Source of the DNA: JBDLID01 sp039715055
GTDB lineage: Bacteria; Desulfobacterota; Desulfobulbia; Desulfobulbales; Desulfocapsaceae
NCBI GenBank assembly: GCA_039715055.1
Contig: JBDLID010000037.1
Span: forward strand, 1-23,872
Direction of reading: 5' to 3'
DNA length: 23,872 nt
Of the stretch, positions 8,405-14,847 are shown one piece after another; position 1 is the stretch's first letter; every line of letters begins with the position of its first letter. The position numbers were made by a program, and so were the translations under genes. The notes below the pieces were generated by a model. It was not told the origin of the DNA and did not search any database. It saw nothing but the letters and a program-made list of their open reading frames with translations.

Positions 8405-8779
8405 TCAGCCGGCAGCCAGAAACTTTTCTGCGAGAATGATCAGCCAGCTGCAGCCGGCGGCTACAAGAGAGATGAAGACTGCAGCAGAGCCGAGATCCTT
8501 GGCTTTACCGGCAAGAGGGTGATGATCAGGAGAGATAAGATCAATGGCCGATTCGATGGCTGAGTTGAGAAGCTCGACCATGAGGACGATAAACAACGGA
8601 AAAACGAGGAGCAGTCTCTCCACAGGGGTGGAGCCCAGGTAGAGGCCAAGCGGAAACATAACGCAGAACAGGAGCAGTTCCTGGCGGAAGGCCATTTCAT
8701 CGAGGGCCGAACGCAGTCCTTTCAATGAATATCCGGCTGCATGGAAGAAGTGGAGGAGGTGTTTCTGAAACTCAGGCAT
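8405..8779 (-). CDS. dgkA: diacylglycerol kinase (DgkA)
   Basis: A small integral inner-membrane kinase that phosphorylates diacylglycerol to phosphatidic acid using ATP, returning lipid to phospholipid synthesis. With the ATG at 8779 the protein has 124 residues and the catalytic residues fall at the same numbers as in E. coli DgkA: E28 in DEMAFRQE, E69, N72 and E76 in VELLNSAIE, and K94-D95 in AKDLGSAAV. Three hydrophobic helices are visible. The frame is open to a TTG at 8845, 14 bases after the purH stop, but the extra 22 residues have no counterpart in the family. No clear Shine-Dalgarno precedes 8779. The gene follows purH closely and is probably co-transcribed with it. Confidence 0.88.
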   Translation of the reverse strand: MPEFQKHLLHFFHAAGYSLKGLRSALDEMAFRQELLLFCVMFPLGLYLGSTPVERLLLVFPLFIVLMVELLNSAIESAIDLISPDHHPLAGKAKDLGSAAVFISLVAAGCSWLIILAEKFLAAG

Positions 8780-8859
8780 AAAGAGAGGAGGGTACCACAA
8801 AAGTACGATTGCCGTGGAGGCAGATGCGAATCTCCTCCACGACAACCAGAAGGATTATT

Positions 8860-10149
8860 TTAATGCTTAAATGAACGCTGGCCGGTGAACATCATTGCCA
8901 CTTTGGGATCGGCCTCGTTACAGGCATTGATCACGTCAAAGTCGCGCATTGAGCCGCCTGCCTGAAGAATGGCAGTACAGCCCTGGTCAATACCGACATC
9001 GGCTCCGTCGCGAAAGGGAAAGAATGCGTCCGAGATCATGACGGATCCGGGCAGACCGGCACGATCATCTTTGACCCTGGCGTCGATCTCTTCCTTGTCG
9101 CTCATGTCACGTTTGCCCTGACTGACCTCAAGGGTCATATCGGCGTAGGGAATCCCGTACTTGTCAAAACAGAGGATGTCAGCGTATTTTATGTAGGCTT
9201 TGTGCTTTGCGATTTCAGCCACACCAACCCGATCCTGCTCGCCGGTACCGATACCGACGGTACAGCCGTCTTTGATATAGAGTACCGAGTTGGAGGTCAC
9301 ACCGTGTTCAACGGCCCAGCCGAAGATCATGTCGTCGATTTCCTGTTGGGTTGGTTCACGGTCACATTTGTAATCAACCCCTTTGGAGGTGGCAGCGGCT
9401 GGTTTGAGGTCGTTGATGGAGCGGATGGAGTTTACTGCCGACTGCTGGGCGATAATACCGCCGTCAATGAGGCTTTTGAAGTCCACGAATCGAAATTTTT
9501 CAAAGTCTGCAAGGCGATCAATGGCGTCCATTTTGATCACCCGCAGATTCTTGCGATTGGCCAGAATTTCAAGGCTGCCCTCTTCAAACTCAGGTGCACA
9601 GACGACCTCCAGGTAATTTTCTGCCATCATTTTGGCCGTTTCATTGTCCACTGCCCGGCTCATAATGACAGCACCGCCGAAAGCGGCAATACGGTCGGCA
9701 CGGTTGGCTTTGTTGTAGGCGTCGGCAAGGCTGGTGCCTATGGCTGCACCACAGGGATTGTTGTGCTTGAGGATAACGGCGGCAGGCTTGTCGACCATGT
9801 ATTTGATAATGTTGAGGCCATTGTCCACATCGGTGAGGTTGATCTTGCCGGGGTGTTTGCCGACCTGAAGCATGTCTTCAACCGGGATCGCGGAAACAAG
9901 ACCGTTGCCCGGCTCAATGAATTTACAGTCACCGAGAGAGAGGTTGCCGTTGACCAGCTCATAGAGTGCGGCTTCCTGGTCAGGGTTTTCACCGTAACGG
10001 ATACCGCGTTCATCAACAGAACCATCCTCCATCTTGATTCCCCAGGTACGTTTTTTATAGACCAGTTCCTGGCCGCCAAAGGAGATGGTCATGTCCATGG
10101 GAAAACTGTCGCCGAGAATGGTGGTGTACATCTTTTTCAGATCACTCAT
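8860..10149 (-). CDS. purH: stand-alone AICAR transformylase (PurH C-terminal activity)
   Basis: The 429-residue protein corresponds to the AICAR formyltransferase part of PurH, which moves a formyl group from 10-formyl-tetrahydrofolate to AICAR in step nine of purine synthesis. Clear motifs are RYGENPDQ (51-58), the catalytic K128-H129 in LKHNNPCG, and SDAFFPFRDGAD near residue 380. The N-terminal MGS-like IMP cyclohydrolase domain of the usual bifunctional enzyme (about 530 residues) is absent: the protein begins only about 50 residues before RYGENP. Ring closure must therefore be encoded elsewhere. The ATG has GGAG five bases upstream, and a good promoter lies at 10232-10260. dgkA follows. 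The symbol purH refers to the transformylase activity only. Confidence 0.9.
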   Translation of the reverse strand: MSDLKKMYTTILGDSFPMDMTISFGGQELVYKKRTWGIKMEDGSVDERGIRYGENPDQEAALYELVNGNLSLGDCKFIEPGNGLVSAIPVEDMLQVGKHPGKINLTDVDNGLNIIKYMVDKPAAVILKHNNPCGAAIGTSLADAYNKANRADRIAAFGGAVIMSRAVDNETAKMMAENYLEVVCAPEFEEGSLEILANRKNLRVIKMDAIDRLADFEKFRFVDFKSLIDGGIIAQQSAVNSIRSINDLKPAAATSKGVDYKCDREPTQQEIDDMIFGWAVEHGVTSNSVLYIKDGCTVGIGTGEQDRVGVAEIAKHKAYIKYADILCFDKYGIPYADMTLEVSQGKRDMSDKEEIDARVKDDRAGLPGSVMISDAFFPFRDGADVGIDQGCTAILQAGGSMRDFDVINACNEADPKVAMMFTGQRSFKH

Positions 10150-10231
10150 AGTCGCTCCGGATAGAAAGTTGTAATGTTTTCAGGTTGGTATCGTCACCAT
10201 GTTAATGGTTCACAGATAGTATCAGTAGCCA

Positions 10232-10260
10232 ATAATATCGTTAAAACGTTAGATTTGCAA
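10232..10260 (-). promoter_or_regulatory. sigma70-type promoter for purH-dgkA
   Basis: On the minus strand, TTGCAA (10255-10260) and TATTAT (10232-10237) are separated by 17 bases. The -10 matches consensus at five of six positions. It lies between the thiH stop and the purH start, so purH can be expressed apart from the thi genes. Confidence 0.6.
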
Positions 10261-10280
10261 CGACTTCCGCCTTTGTAATT

Positions 10281-11390
10281 TTAGCTGTTTTCTGCTTGAA
10301 ATTCACTGTCCCAATCTTTACAGACCGGGTCAAACCCTTTGCTGCTGATCATCTCACAGACTTCGGCAAGGGAGCGATTATCACCAACGGAAAACTGTTC
10401 ACCCATGGGCTCAGGGCTTGAGTAGCCGCCGGGGGCTGTGCAAGAGCCTGCTGAGTAGCGGGTGGGACCGAGGCCGAGCATACCATCCCTGTACCTTGCC
10501 TCTTCCCGGGTGGAGACGATAAGACCCACATCAGGGTCAAAGAGGCGGAGTCCAAAGATGAGTTGGCTCAGGTCACGCTCACTGACTGTCGTCAGCGGCT
10601 GAAATTCCCCGGCAGCCGGTCGCAGTCTGGGAAATGAAACCGTAAAACCAGTGGACCAGAACTGCTTGCGCAGCCAACCGAGGTGGTGGCCGATGGCCAA
10701 GCCTTCCGCCCGCCAGTCGGACAAGCCGAGCAGGGCGCCGATGCCTACCTCTCGCATTCCTGCCTCGGCAACTCTTGCAGGGGATTCCAATCGATAGTCA
10801 TAATCACATTTTTTGCCTGAAAGGTGGACCTTGCTGTACAGGTTTCGGTCATAGGTCTCCTGGTAGATGGCAACGGCCGTAATACCGGCGACAAAGAGCC
10901 TGTGATATTCCTGGGTGGACAGCGGTTGAACCTCGATGGAGATGGCGGCAAATTTGTCACGCAAACGGAGAGTTATGGCCTCAAGATAGTCACAGTCAAC
11001 CGCGGCGTCGGCCTCACCGGTAACCAGCAGAATGTGCTGAAACCCGCGATCATGGAGAATCATGGCCTCTGCCTGAGCTTCGTCAAGGGTCAGACAGCGG
11101 CGATTGATTTTATTATCCGCGGAAAAGCCGCAATAGGCGCAGCGGTTGGTACAGTAGTTGGACAGATAGATAGGCGCATAGAGCTGAGTGGTTTTGCCGA
11201 AGCGGAGCAGGGTGGTCTCAGAAGATTTGGCGGCCATCCGGCTGAGAAAGGAATCAGCAGCTGGTGACAGCAGGGCGCCCAGTCCGTTCAGGTCGAGCCT
11301 GTTCATATTGAGAGCCCTTTGGACATCGACCTCAGTATAGGTCTCAAGGATCTTTTCAAGGTCGGAAAAGTCCGGGCTTTGGTAATTCAT
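10281..11390 (-). CDS. thiH: 2-iminoacetate synthase ThiH (radical SAM)
   Basis: A 369-residue radical SAM enzyme that cleaves tyrosine to dehydroglycine (2-iminoacetate) and p-cresol, providing the C2-N unit of the thiazole ring of thiamine. The 4Fe-4S binding triad is C80, C84 and C87 in YCTNRCAYCGFS. Length and the C-terminal GLGPTRYSAGSCTAPGGY stretch fit ThiH. The use of ThiH, not the oxygen-dependent glycine oxidase ThiO, fits an anaerobic or facultative host. The ATG shares one base with the thiG stop (TGATG), so translation is coupled. It is the last gene of a thiS-thiG-thiH unit; the stop lies 20 bases from the purH promoter. Confidence 0.93.
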   Translation of the reverse strand: MNYQSPDFSDLEKILETYTEVDVQRALNMNRLDLNGLGALLSPAADSFLSRMAAKSSETTLLRFGKTTQLYAPIYLSNYCTNRCAYCGFSADNKINRRCLTLDEAQAEAMILHDRGFQHILLVTGEADAAVDCDYLEAITLRLRDKFAAISIEVQPLSTQEYHRLFVAGITAVAIYQETYDRNLYSKVHLSGKKCDYDYRLESPARVAEAGMREVGIGALLGLSDWRAEGLAIGHHLGWLRKQFWSTGFTVSFPRLRPAAGEFQPLTTVSERDLSQLIFGLRLFDPDVGLIVSTREEARYRDGMLGLGPTRYSAGSCTAPGGYSSPEPMGEQFSVGDNRSLAEVCEMISSKGFDPVCKDWDSEFQAENS

Positions 11391-12172
11391 CAGTTGAGAA
11401 ACCCGAGATCATTTTCCAGTTTACCGCTTTCCGGGGAAGAGGCTGAAGCCTGGCTCGTTCTCCTTCCCATACCGGCCTCAAATGCGGTGCGGCCGGCTTC
11501 AACGGCCTGCCCAAAAGCCCTGGCCATGGCCACCGGGTCTTTGGCAATGGAAATTGCGGTGTTGACGAGGACTGCATCGGCACCCATTTCCATGGCTAGA
11601 GCCGCATGGGACGGGGCCCCAATTCCGGCATCGACTACAACCGGTACTCTTGCCTGTTCAATAATGATTTCAACCTGAAAAGCGGTGAGGATTCCTTGGT
11701 TGGTGCCGATTGGAGAGCCAAGAGGCATGACAGCGGCAGCACCAACATCCTGCAGTCTGAGTGCTAAAACAGGATCAGCGTTCATGTAAGGCAGAACGAT
11801 AAATCCCTCTTTGACCAGCTGCTCAGTGGCGATCAGAGTTTCGGCAGGATCAGGCAGCAGTGTTCTCGGGTCCGGCGTAACCTCAAGTTTGAGCCAGGGG
11901 GTACCGGAGGCTGCCCGGGCAAGATGAGCAAGGCGAATGGCCTCTTTACTGTCTCTGGCCCCTGAGGTGTTAGGCAGGAAGGTGTACCGTTGACGGTCGA
12001 GAACCGACATGATGTCGTCTTCCGGGTTGTCAAGGTCAACCCGTCGCAGGGCTACAGTTATCATCTCGGTGCCGGAGGCCTCCATGGCCTCTTTCATGAC
12101 CCCGGCGGATGAAAATTTTCCGGTGCCAAGAAAAAGCCGTGAGCCAAATGTGGTATCGCTTATTTTCAACAT
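11390..12172 (-). CDS. thiG: thiazole synthase ThiG
   Basis: A 260-residue TIM-barrel enzyme that joins 1-deoxyxylulose 5-phosphate, dehydroglycine and the ThiS thiocarboxylate into thiazole phosphate. The Schiff-base lysine is K95 in PWLKLEVTPD, and the phosphate-binding GIGAPSHAALAMEMGADAVL region is present. I chose the ATG at 12172, which has an ideal Shine-Dalgarno (AGGAGG, 5-base spacing). The frame could be extended 14 residues to 12214, but that would run through the end of thiS and lacks family similarity. It starts one base after the thiS stop and overlaps thiH by one base, giving a tightly coupled trio in reaction order: sulfur carrier, synthase, dehydroglycine source. Confidence 0.94.
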   Translation of the reverse strand: MLKISDTTFGSRLFLGTGKFSSAGVMKEAMEASGTEMITVALRRVDLDNPEDDIMSVLDRQRYTFLPNTSGARDSKEAIRLAHLARAASGTPWLKLEVTPDPRTLLPDPAETLIATEQLVKEGFIVLPYMNADPVLALRLQDVGAAAVMPLGSPIGTNQGILTAFQVEIIIEQARVPVVVDAGIGAPSHAALAMEMGADAVLVNTAISIAKDPVAMARAFGQAVEAGRTAFEAGMGRRTSQASASSPESGKLENDLGFLN

Positions 12173-12173
12173 T

Positions 12174-12377
12174 TCAACCTCCTCCGACAAAACGGATAAG
12201 TTCCAGCCGATCATCCTGTTTCAGCAAAGTATCGGAGAAACGGTCAGGGGCGATGATACCACTGTTGAGCTCGACCACGACACTTGTTGGGTCGATTTGC
12301 AACTCATTGAGAATTTGACTGATTTTTGGTTCGGAACCAACCGTTTGGTATGGTTTACCGTTGAGATGAATGGTCAT
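12174..12377 (-). CDS. thiS: sulfur carrier protein ThiS
   Basis: A 67-residue ubiquitin-like protein ending in VGGG. Its terminal glycine is adenylated and converted to a thiocarboxylate, which donates sulfur to ThiG. Size, the internal VVVELN strand and the terminal Gly-Gly identify it. The adenylating partner ThiF is not in the window. The ATG at 12377 has no visible Shine-Dalgarno; the short leader is C/A-rich and contains a 10-base tandem repeat. A good promoter lies at 12435-12463, giving a leader of only about 50 bases, too short for a TPP riboswitch. Confidence 0.92.
   Translation of the reverse strand: MTIHLNGKPYQTVGSEPKISQILNELQIDPTSVVVELNSGIIAPDRFSDTLLKQDDRLELIRFVGGG
12177..12185 (-). 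promoter_or_regulatory. thiG ribosome binding site inside the thiS Gly-Gly-Gly codons
   Basis: The last three sense codons of thiS, GGA GGA GGT, are also the Shine-Dalgarno sequence of thiG, five bases from its ATG (core AGGAGG). The functional C-terminus of ThiS and initiation of thiG are thus written in the same nine bases. Confidence 0.85.
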
Positions 12378-12395
12378 GTAAACTGTTATATGATT

Positions 12396-12415
12396 GTTTG
12401 GCTGAGTTTGGCTGA
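12396..12415 (-). repeat. 10-base tandem repeat in the thiS leader
   Basis: TCAGCCAAAC (minus strand) occurs twice without a gap, at 12406-12415 and 12396-12405. It lies between the predicted transcription start near 12428 and the thiS ATG, and makes the leader largely unstructured. Confidence 0.6.
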
Positions 12416-12428
12416 TTGGGGTGGCAGA

Positions 12429-12452
12429 CCGTTTATCATACTCAGATAACGG
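12429..12452. promoter_or_regulatory. inverted repeat over the thi -10 element
   Basis: CCGTT(T)ATC at 12429-12437 pairs with GATAACGG at 12445-12452, with one bulged T and a 7-base loop. It overlaps the -10 at 12435-12440, so it could be an operator. It also lies downstream of glmU, but no T run follows it there. Confidence 0.35.
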
Positions 12453-12463
12453 GGAGTTGCCAA
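12435..12463 (-). promoter_or_regulatory. sigma70-type promoter for thiS-thiG-thiH
   Basis: On the minus strand TTGGCA (12458-12463) and TATGAT (12435-12440) stand 17 bases apart; each differs from consensus at one position. This is the best-looking promoter in the window and makes the thi genes independent of glmU. Confidence 0.65.
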
Positions 12464-12510
12464 GATTGAATTTGCCTGGAAAGGGCAGACCGGACCACTA
12501 ATTTTTGAAG

Positions 12511-13527
12511 TCAACTGTCGAGTATTGTATGAGGCTTCAATTCGGTCCCGGCCTCAACATGACAGCCAGTGAGGCAGCAGTAGGGGCCCACCTGCACCGA
12601 GTCACCGAGAGAGGCGTTGTGCAGAATTGCTCCGGACATCAACCGGCAACCTGCTCCAACTGATGAGCTGCCGCTGATTTCTACGCCTCCCTGAATGATC
12701 GAATCTGCACCAATCTTTACCTCGGGAGCTATGGTGGTGGTGAGTGGGTCAAGAAGAGTGACTCCCTGGGACATCAGTTCAAGGTTGCGGCGCGACTTAA
12801 GCTCCTGGTGAGCCTGGGAGAGTTCCAACCTTGAATTGACGCCAAGGACATCTATGCCATTTGGGTTAATCACCCTGTGGACGGTGTGTCCGCTTTTTAC
12901 GGCCAGGCCGACAATATCGGTCAGGTAGACTTCTCCCTGGCTATTGTCTGTTCCAACCTTCTGCAGAGCTGAAAATAGAAAATCGCTTTCAACGCAATAG
13001 ATTCCGGCATTGATCTCCTTGATGTCTTTTTGCGCCGGGTCGGCATCCTTTTCTTCAACAATGGCTGTAATGTTGTCGTTGTCACAAATGATGCGACCAT
13101 ACCCAAAAGGATCATCGAGCAGGGTGGTCATCAGGGTGATGACACTGTTTTGTTTACGGTGGAACCTGTACATTTCCTGAAGTGAGGCTGAGCGGATGAG
13201 CGGGGTGTCGCCGCAAAGAATCATCACTGTGGAAGAACCGGCGGAAATACTGTTTTTGGCGCAGAGTACGGCATGGCCGGTTCCCAGTTGCTCTTCCTGG
13301 AGAGTGGTGTCTACGTTGTATGACTCAATGGAATCGGCAACATTCTGACTCTGATGACCTACGACCGCAACAGTTTTTGCGGCGTTAAGCGGTGCTACTG
13401 CATCGAGGACATGGTGAAGCATGGGGGCGAAAAAGAGCTCGTGAAGTACCTTGGCCCTGGATGATTTCATACGGGTTCCCTTGCCGGCGGCAAGGATGAC
13501 GATGTCGAGTTTGGAGTCAGTGACCAT
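12511..13527 (-). CDS. glmU: GlmU-like UTP:GlcNAc-1-phosphate uridylyltransferase lacking the acetyltransferase domain
   Basis: A 338-residue protein that makes UDP-N-acetylglucosamine, the precursor of peptidoglycan and lipopolysaccharide. The nucleotidyltransferase domain is complete: LAAGKGTRM (12-20), K26 in KVLHE, EQLGTGHAV (79-87), GDTPLI with D107, EINAGIY (171-177), EVYLTDIV, and GVNSR with N231. A few left-handed beta-helix turns follow (about 263-335). The protein then stops where E. coli GlmU (456 residues) continues into the region holding the acetyltransferase active-site histidine. The downstream bases do not encode the missing part in any frame I could read, so this is not a simple frameshift. 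Acetylation of glucosamine-1-phosphate must come from another protein. It has its own promoter at 13580-13609. Confidence 0.88.
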   Translation of the reverse strand: MVTDSKLDIVILAAGKGTRMKSSRAKVLHELFFAPMLHHVLDAVAPLNAAKTVAVVGHQSQNVADSIESYNVDTTLQEEQLGTGHAVLCAKNSISAGSSTVMILCGDTPLIRSASLQEMYRFHRKQNSVITLMTTLLDDPFGYGRIICDNDNITAIVEEKDADPAQKDIKEINAGIYCVESDFLFSALQKVGTDNSQGEVYLTDIVGLAVKSGHTVHRVINPNGIDVLGVNSRLELSQAHQELKSRRNLELMSQGVTLLDPLTTTIAPEVKIGADSIIQGGVEISGSSSVGAGCRLMSGAILHNASLGDSVQVGPYCCLTGCHVEAGTELKPHTILDS

Positions 13528-13579
13528 GGTAGATGTGAAGATGAATGTTTTGAGAAGAGTAAATGATCTTGGTCAGATG

Positions 13580-13609
13580 ACTATTAGCGGTTGGAGCCCA
13601 TCCTGTCAA
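13580..13609 (-). promoter_or_regulatory. sigma70-type promoter for glmU
   Basis: A perfect -35 TTGACA (minus strand, 13604-13609) is followed after 18 bases by AATAGT (13580-13585), or after 17 by the weaker TAATAG. It lies about 55-80 bases upstream of the glmU ATG. Confidence 0.5.
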
Positions 13610-13632
13610 CCTTGAGAATGAGAAGAGACAAG

Positions 13633-13662
13633 CCGGAAAGGGAATATGGAAGAATTTTCCGG
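13633..13662. terminator. hairpin CCGGAAA/TTTCCGG between HDOD gene and glmU
   Basis: Perfect 7-bp arms (13633-13639 and 13656-13662) with a 16-base loop, about 35 bases after the stop of the REC-HDOD gene and upstream of the glmU promoter. The position suits a transcript end, but no T run follows. Confidence 0.3.
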
Positions 13663-13695
13663 GGGATTTGCTGCAGCTGTGAAGGACGGTGGGGG

Positions 13696-14847
13696 TTAAC
13701 CGGAGCCGGTTTCACCTTCTTCTGACGAGATCAAATCGGCAAACTCTGCAGACAACCTCTCATCGCCGTGACAGAGCCTGTCGGCATGCCATACCGCTTT
13801 GAGGATCGGGGAGGTCATGGACAGCTGATCTGGCAGATCATTATGGTGGAAACAGATTGCCTCGGTGATTGTCCGGGGCAGCCCCCAGAGTGATGTGAGG
13901 TAACCTCCAATGGCCGCGTGACTGGCACCAAGGAGTTCCTTTTCCAGCTCAAGTTGGTCTGTCGGGTCAGTACTGTCCAGGGCCAGGACCTTCCGGTACT
14001 GTTCCGGCAGGTGGTGACTGAAGATCAGTTTGCCGATATCATGGATAAGTCCACCAAGGTAGGCCTGTTCGCAGAGTGTTGTTTCACACTCCTGGGCGAT
14101 GCAGATTTTTTTTGCCAGTTCTGCCACCTGAAAACTGTGTTGCCACAGCTGCTCAAGTTTGAACTCCCGATACTCCTTATCGGTGCACTGGGAAAAGAGG
14201 TGTTGAACCAGAACGAAACTGCGTACCGCCTCAAGGCCGAGATAGGTAATTGCGTCCTGAAGGGAATGGACGTCGCGGCAGAGGTTGAAGAAAGCTGAGT
14301 TAACCAGTTTGAGAATCTGGGTTGTCATGGCCATATCCTCACTGATGACTGATGCCACGGTCGAACAGTCGGTGTCCTCACTGTTGAGCAGTTCCGTGAG
14401 TCGCAGGAAAAGATCAGGCAGTGAGGGGAGGGAGGAGATACCACCGATCAGACTGACCAGCTGGCGATCTTCCAGGATCTCATCGAGATCCCTGATCCTG
14501 TCAAGGATGGTCTTGAACTCTTCAAAACTGGTCGGTTTCCATAGGAAGTAATGACTGACGGTCATAACTTCCTGGAAAATGTCCTTATCAGGCTGTCCGG
14601 TGAGCATGATTCGGATAATTTCAGGGTGTTGCTCCCTGACCGACTTGAGAAGTTCGTAGCCGTTCATGCCCGGCATCCGCATGTCGGAAATGACCACTCC
14701 GATCTCCTTCCCATCCATAATGGTAAGGGCCTCTTTCCCGCTCAGGGCAAAAATAAGCTCCCACTCCCTGCTTTTGGCATAGAGCATGCGGCGCAGCCCC
14801 TGCAGAATATTTTTCTCATCATCAACAAAGAGAATGCTTTTTTTCAT
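13696..14847 (-). CDS. response regulator with HDOD output domain
   Basis: A 383-residue soluble regulator. The receiver domain (1-120) has D9/D10, phospho-acceptor D55 in ISDMRMPG, T83 and K104. It is joined to an HDOD domain from about residue 128 (SLIGGISSLPSLPDL, then a long helical region, then LGGLIHDIGKLIFSHH). HDOD proteins are relatives of HD phosphodiesterases that mostly act through protein interaction in signalling; catalytic activity is not implied by the retained HDIGK alone. No DNA-binding domain is present, so the output is not direct transcription control. The ATG overlaps the stop of the PAS kinase gene (ATGA) with AGGGG upstream, so the kinase above is the obvious partner. 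Confidence 0.92.
   Translation of the reverse strand: MKKSILFVDDEKNILQGLRRMLYAKSREWELIFALSGKEALTIMDGKEIGVVISDMRMPGMNGYELLKSVREQHPEIIRIMLTGQPDKDIFQEVMTVSHYFLWKPTSFEEFKTILDRIRDLDEILEDRQLVSLIGGISSLPSLPDLFLRLTELLNSEDTDCSTVASVISEDMAMTTQILKLVNSAFFNLCRDVHSLQDAITYLGLEAVRSFVLVQHLFSQCTDKEYREFKLEQLWQHSFQVAELAKKICIAQECETTLCEQAYLGGLIHDIGKLIFSHHLPEQYRKVLALDSTDPTDQLELEKELLGASHAAIGGYLTSLWGLPRTITEAICFHHNDLPDQLSMTSPILKAVWHADRLCHGDERLSAEFADLISSEEGETGSG

Larger units (their letters stand above)
12423..12492. repeat. direct repeat GGCAGACCG flanking the thi promoter
   Basis: GGCAGACCG is found at 12423-12431 and again at 12484-12492, a period of 61 bases or nearly six helical turns. One copy sits at the predicted start of transcription and one upstream of the -35, as expected of paired binding sites for a regulator. 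Confidence 0.4.

Noticed and set aside
9202..10164. A 320-codon open frame on the plus strand opposite purH
   Set aside because: It is fully antisense to a gene with clear catalytic motifs, has no ribosome binding site or family features, and is explained by the codon bias of purH.
12378..12510. TPP riboswitch before thiS
   Set aside because: The CTGAGA, ACC and GATCTGG-like conserved segments are not present in the right order, and the predicted leader is too short.
12378..12510. Frameshifted remainder of glmU downstream of its stop
   Set aside because: No frame in the 130 bases encodes the hexapeptide beta-helix or the active-site histidine region; the stretch is a promoter and leader.
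13696..14847. HD-GYP cyclic di-GMP phosphodiesterase
   Set aside because: HDIGK is present but the GYP motif and its surrounding metal ligands are absent, and the N-terminal part of the domain matches HDOD.
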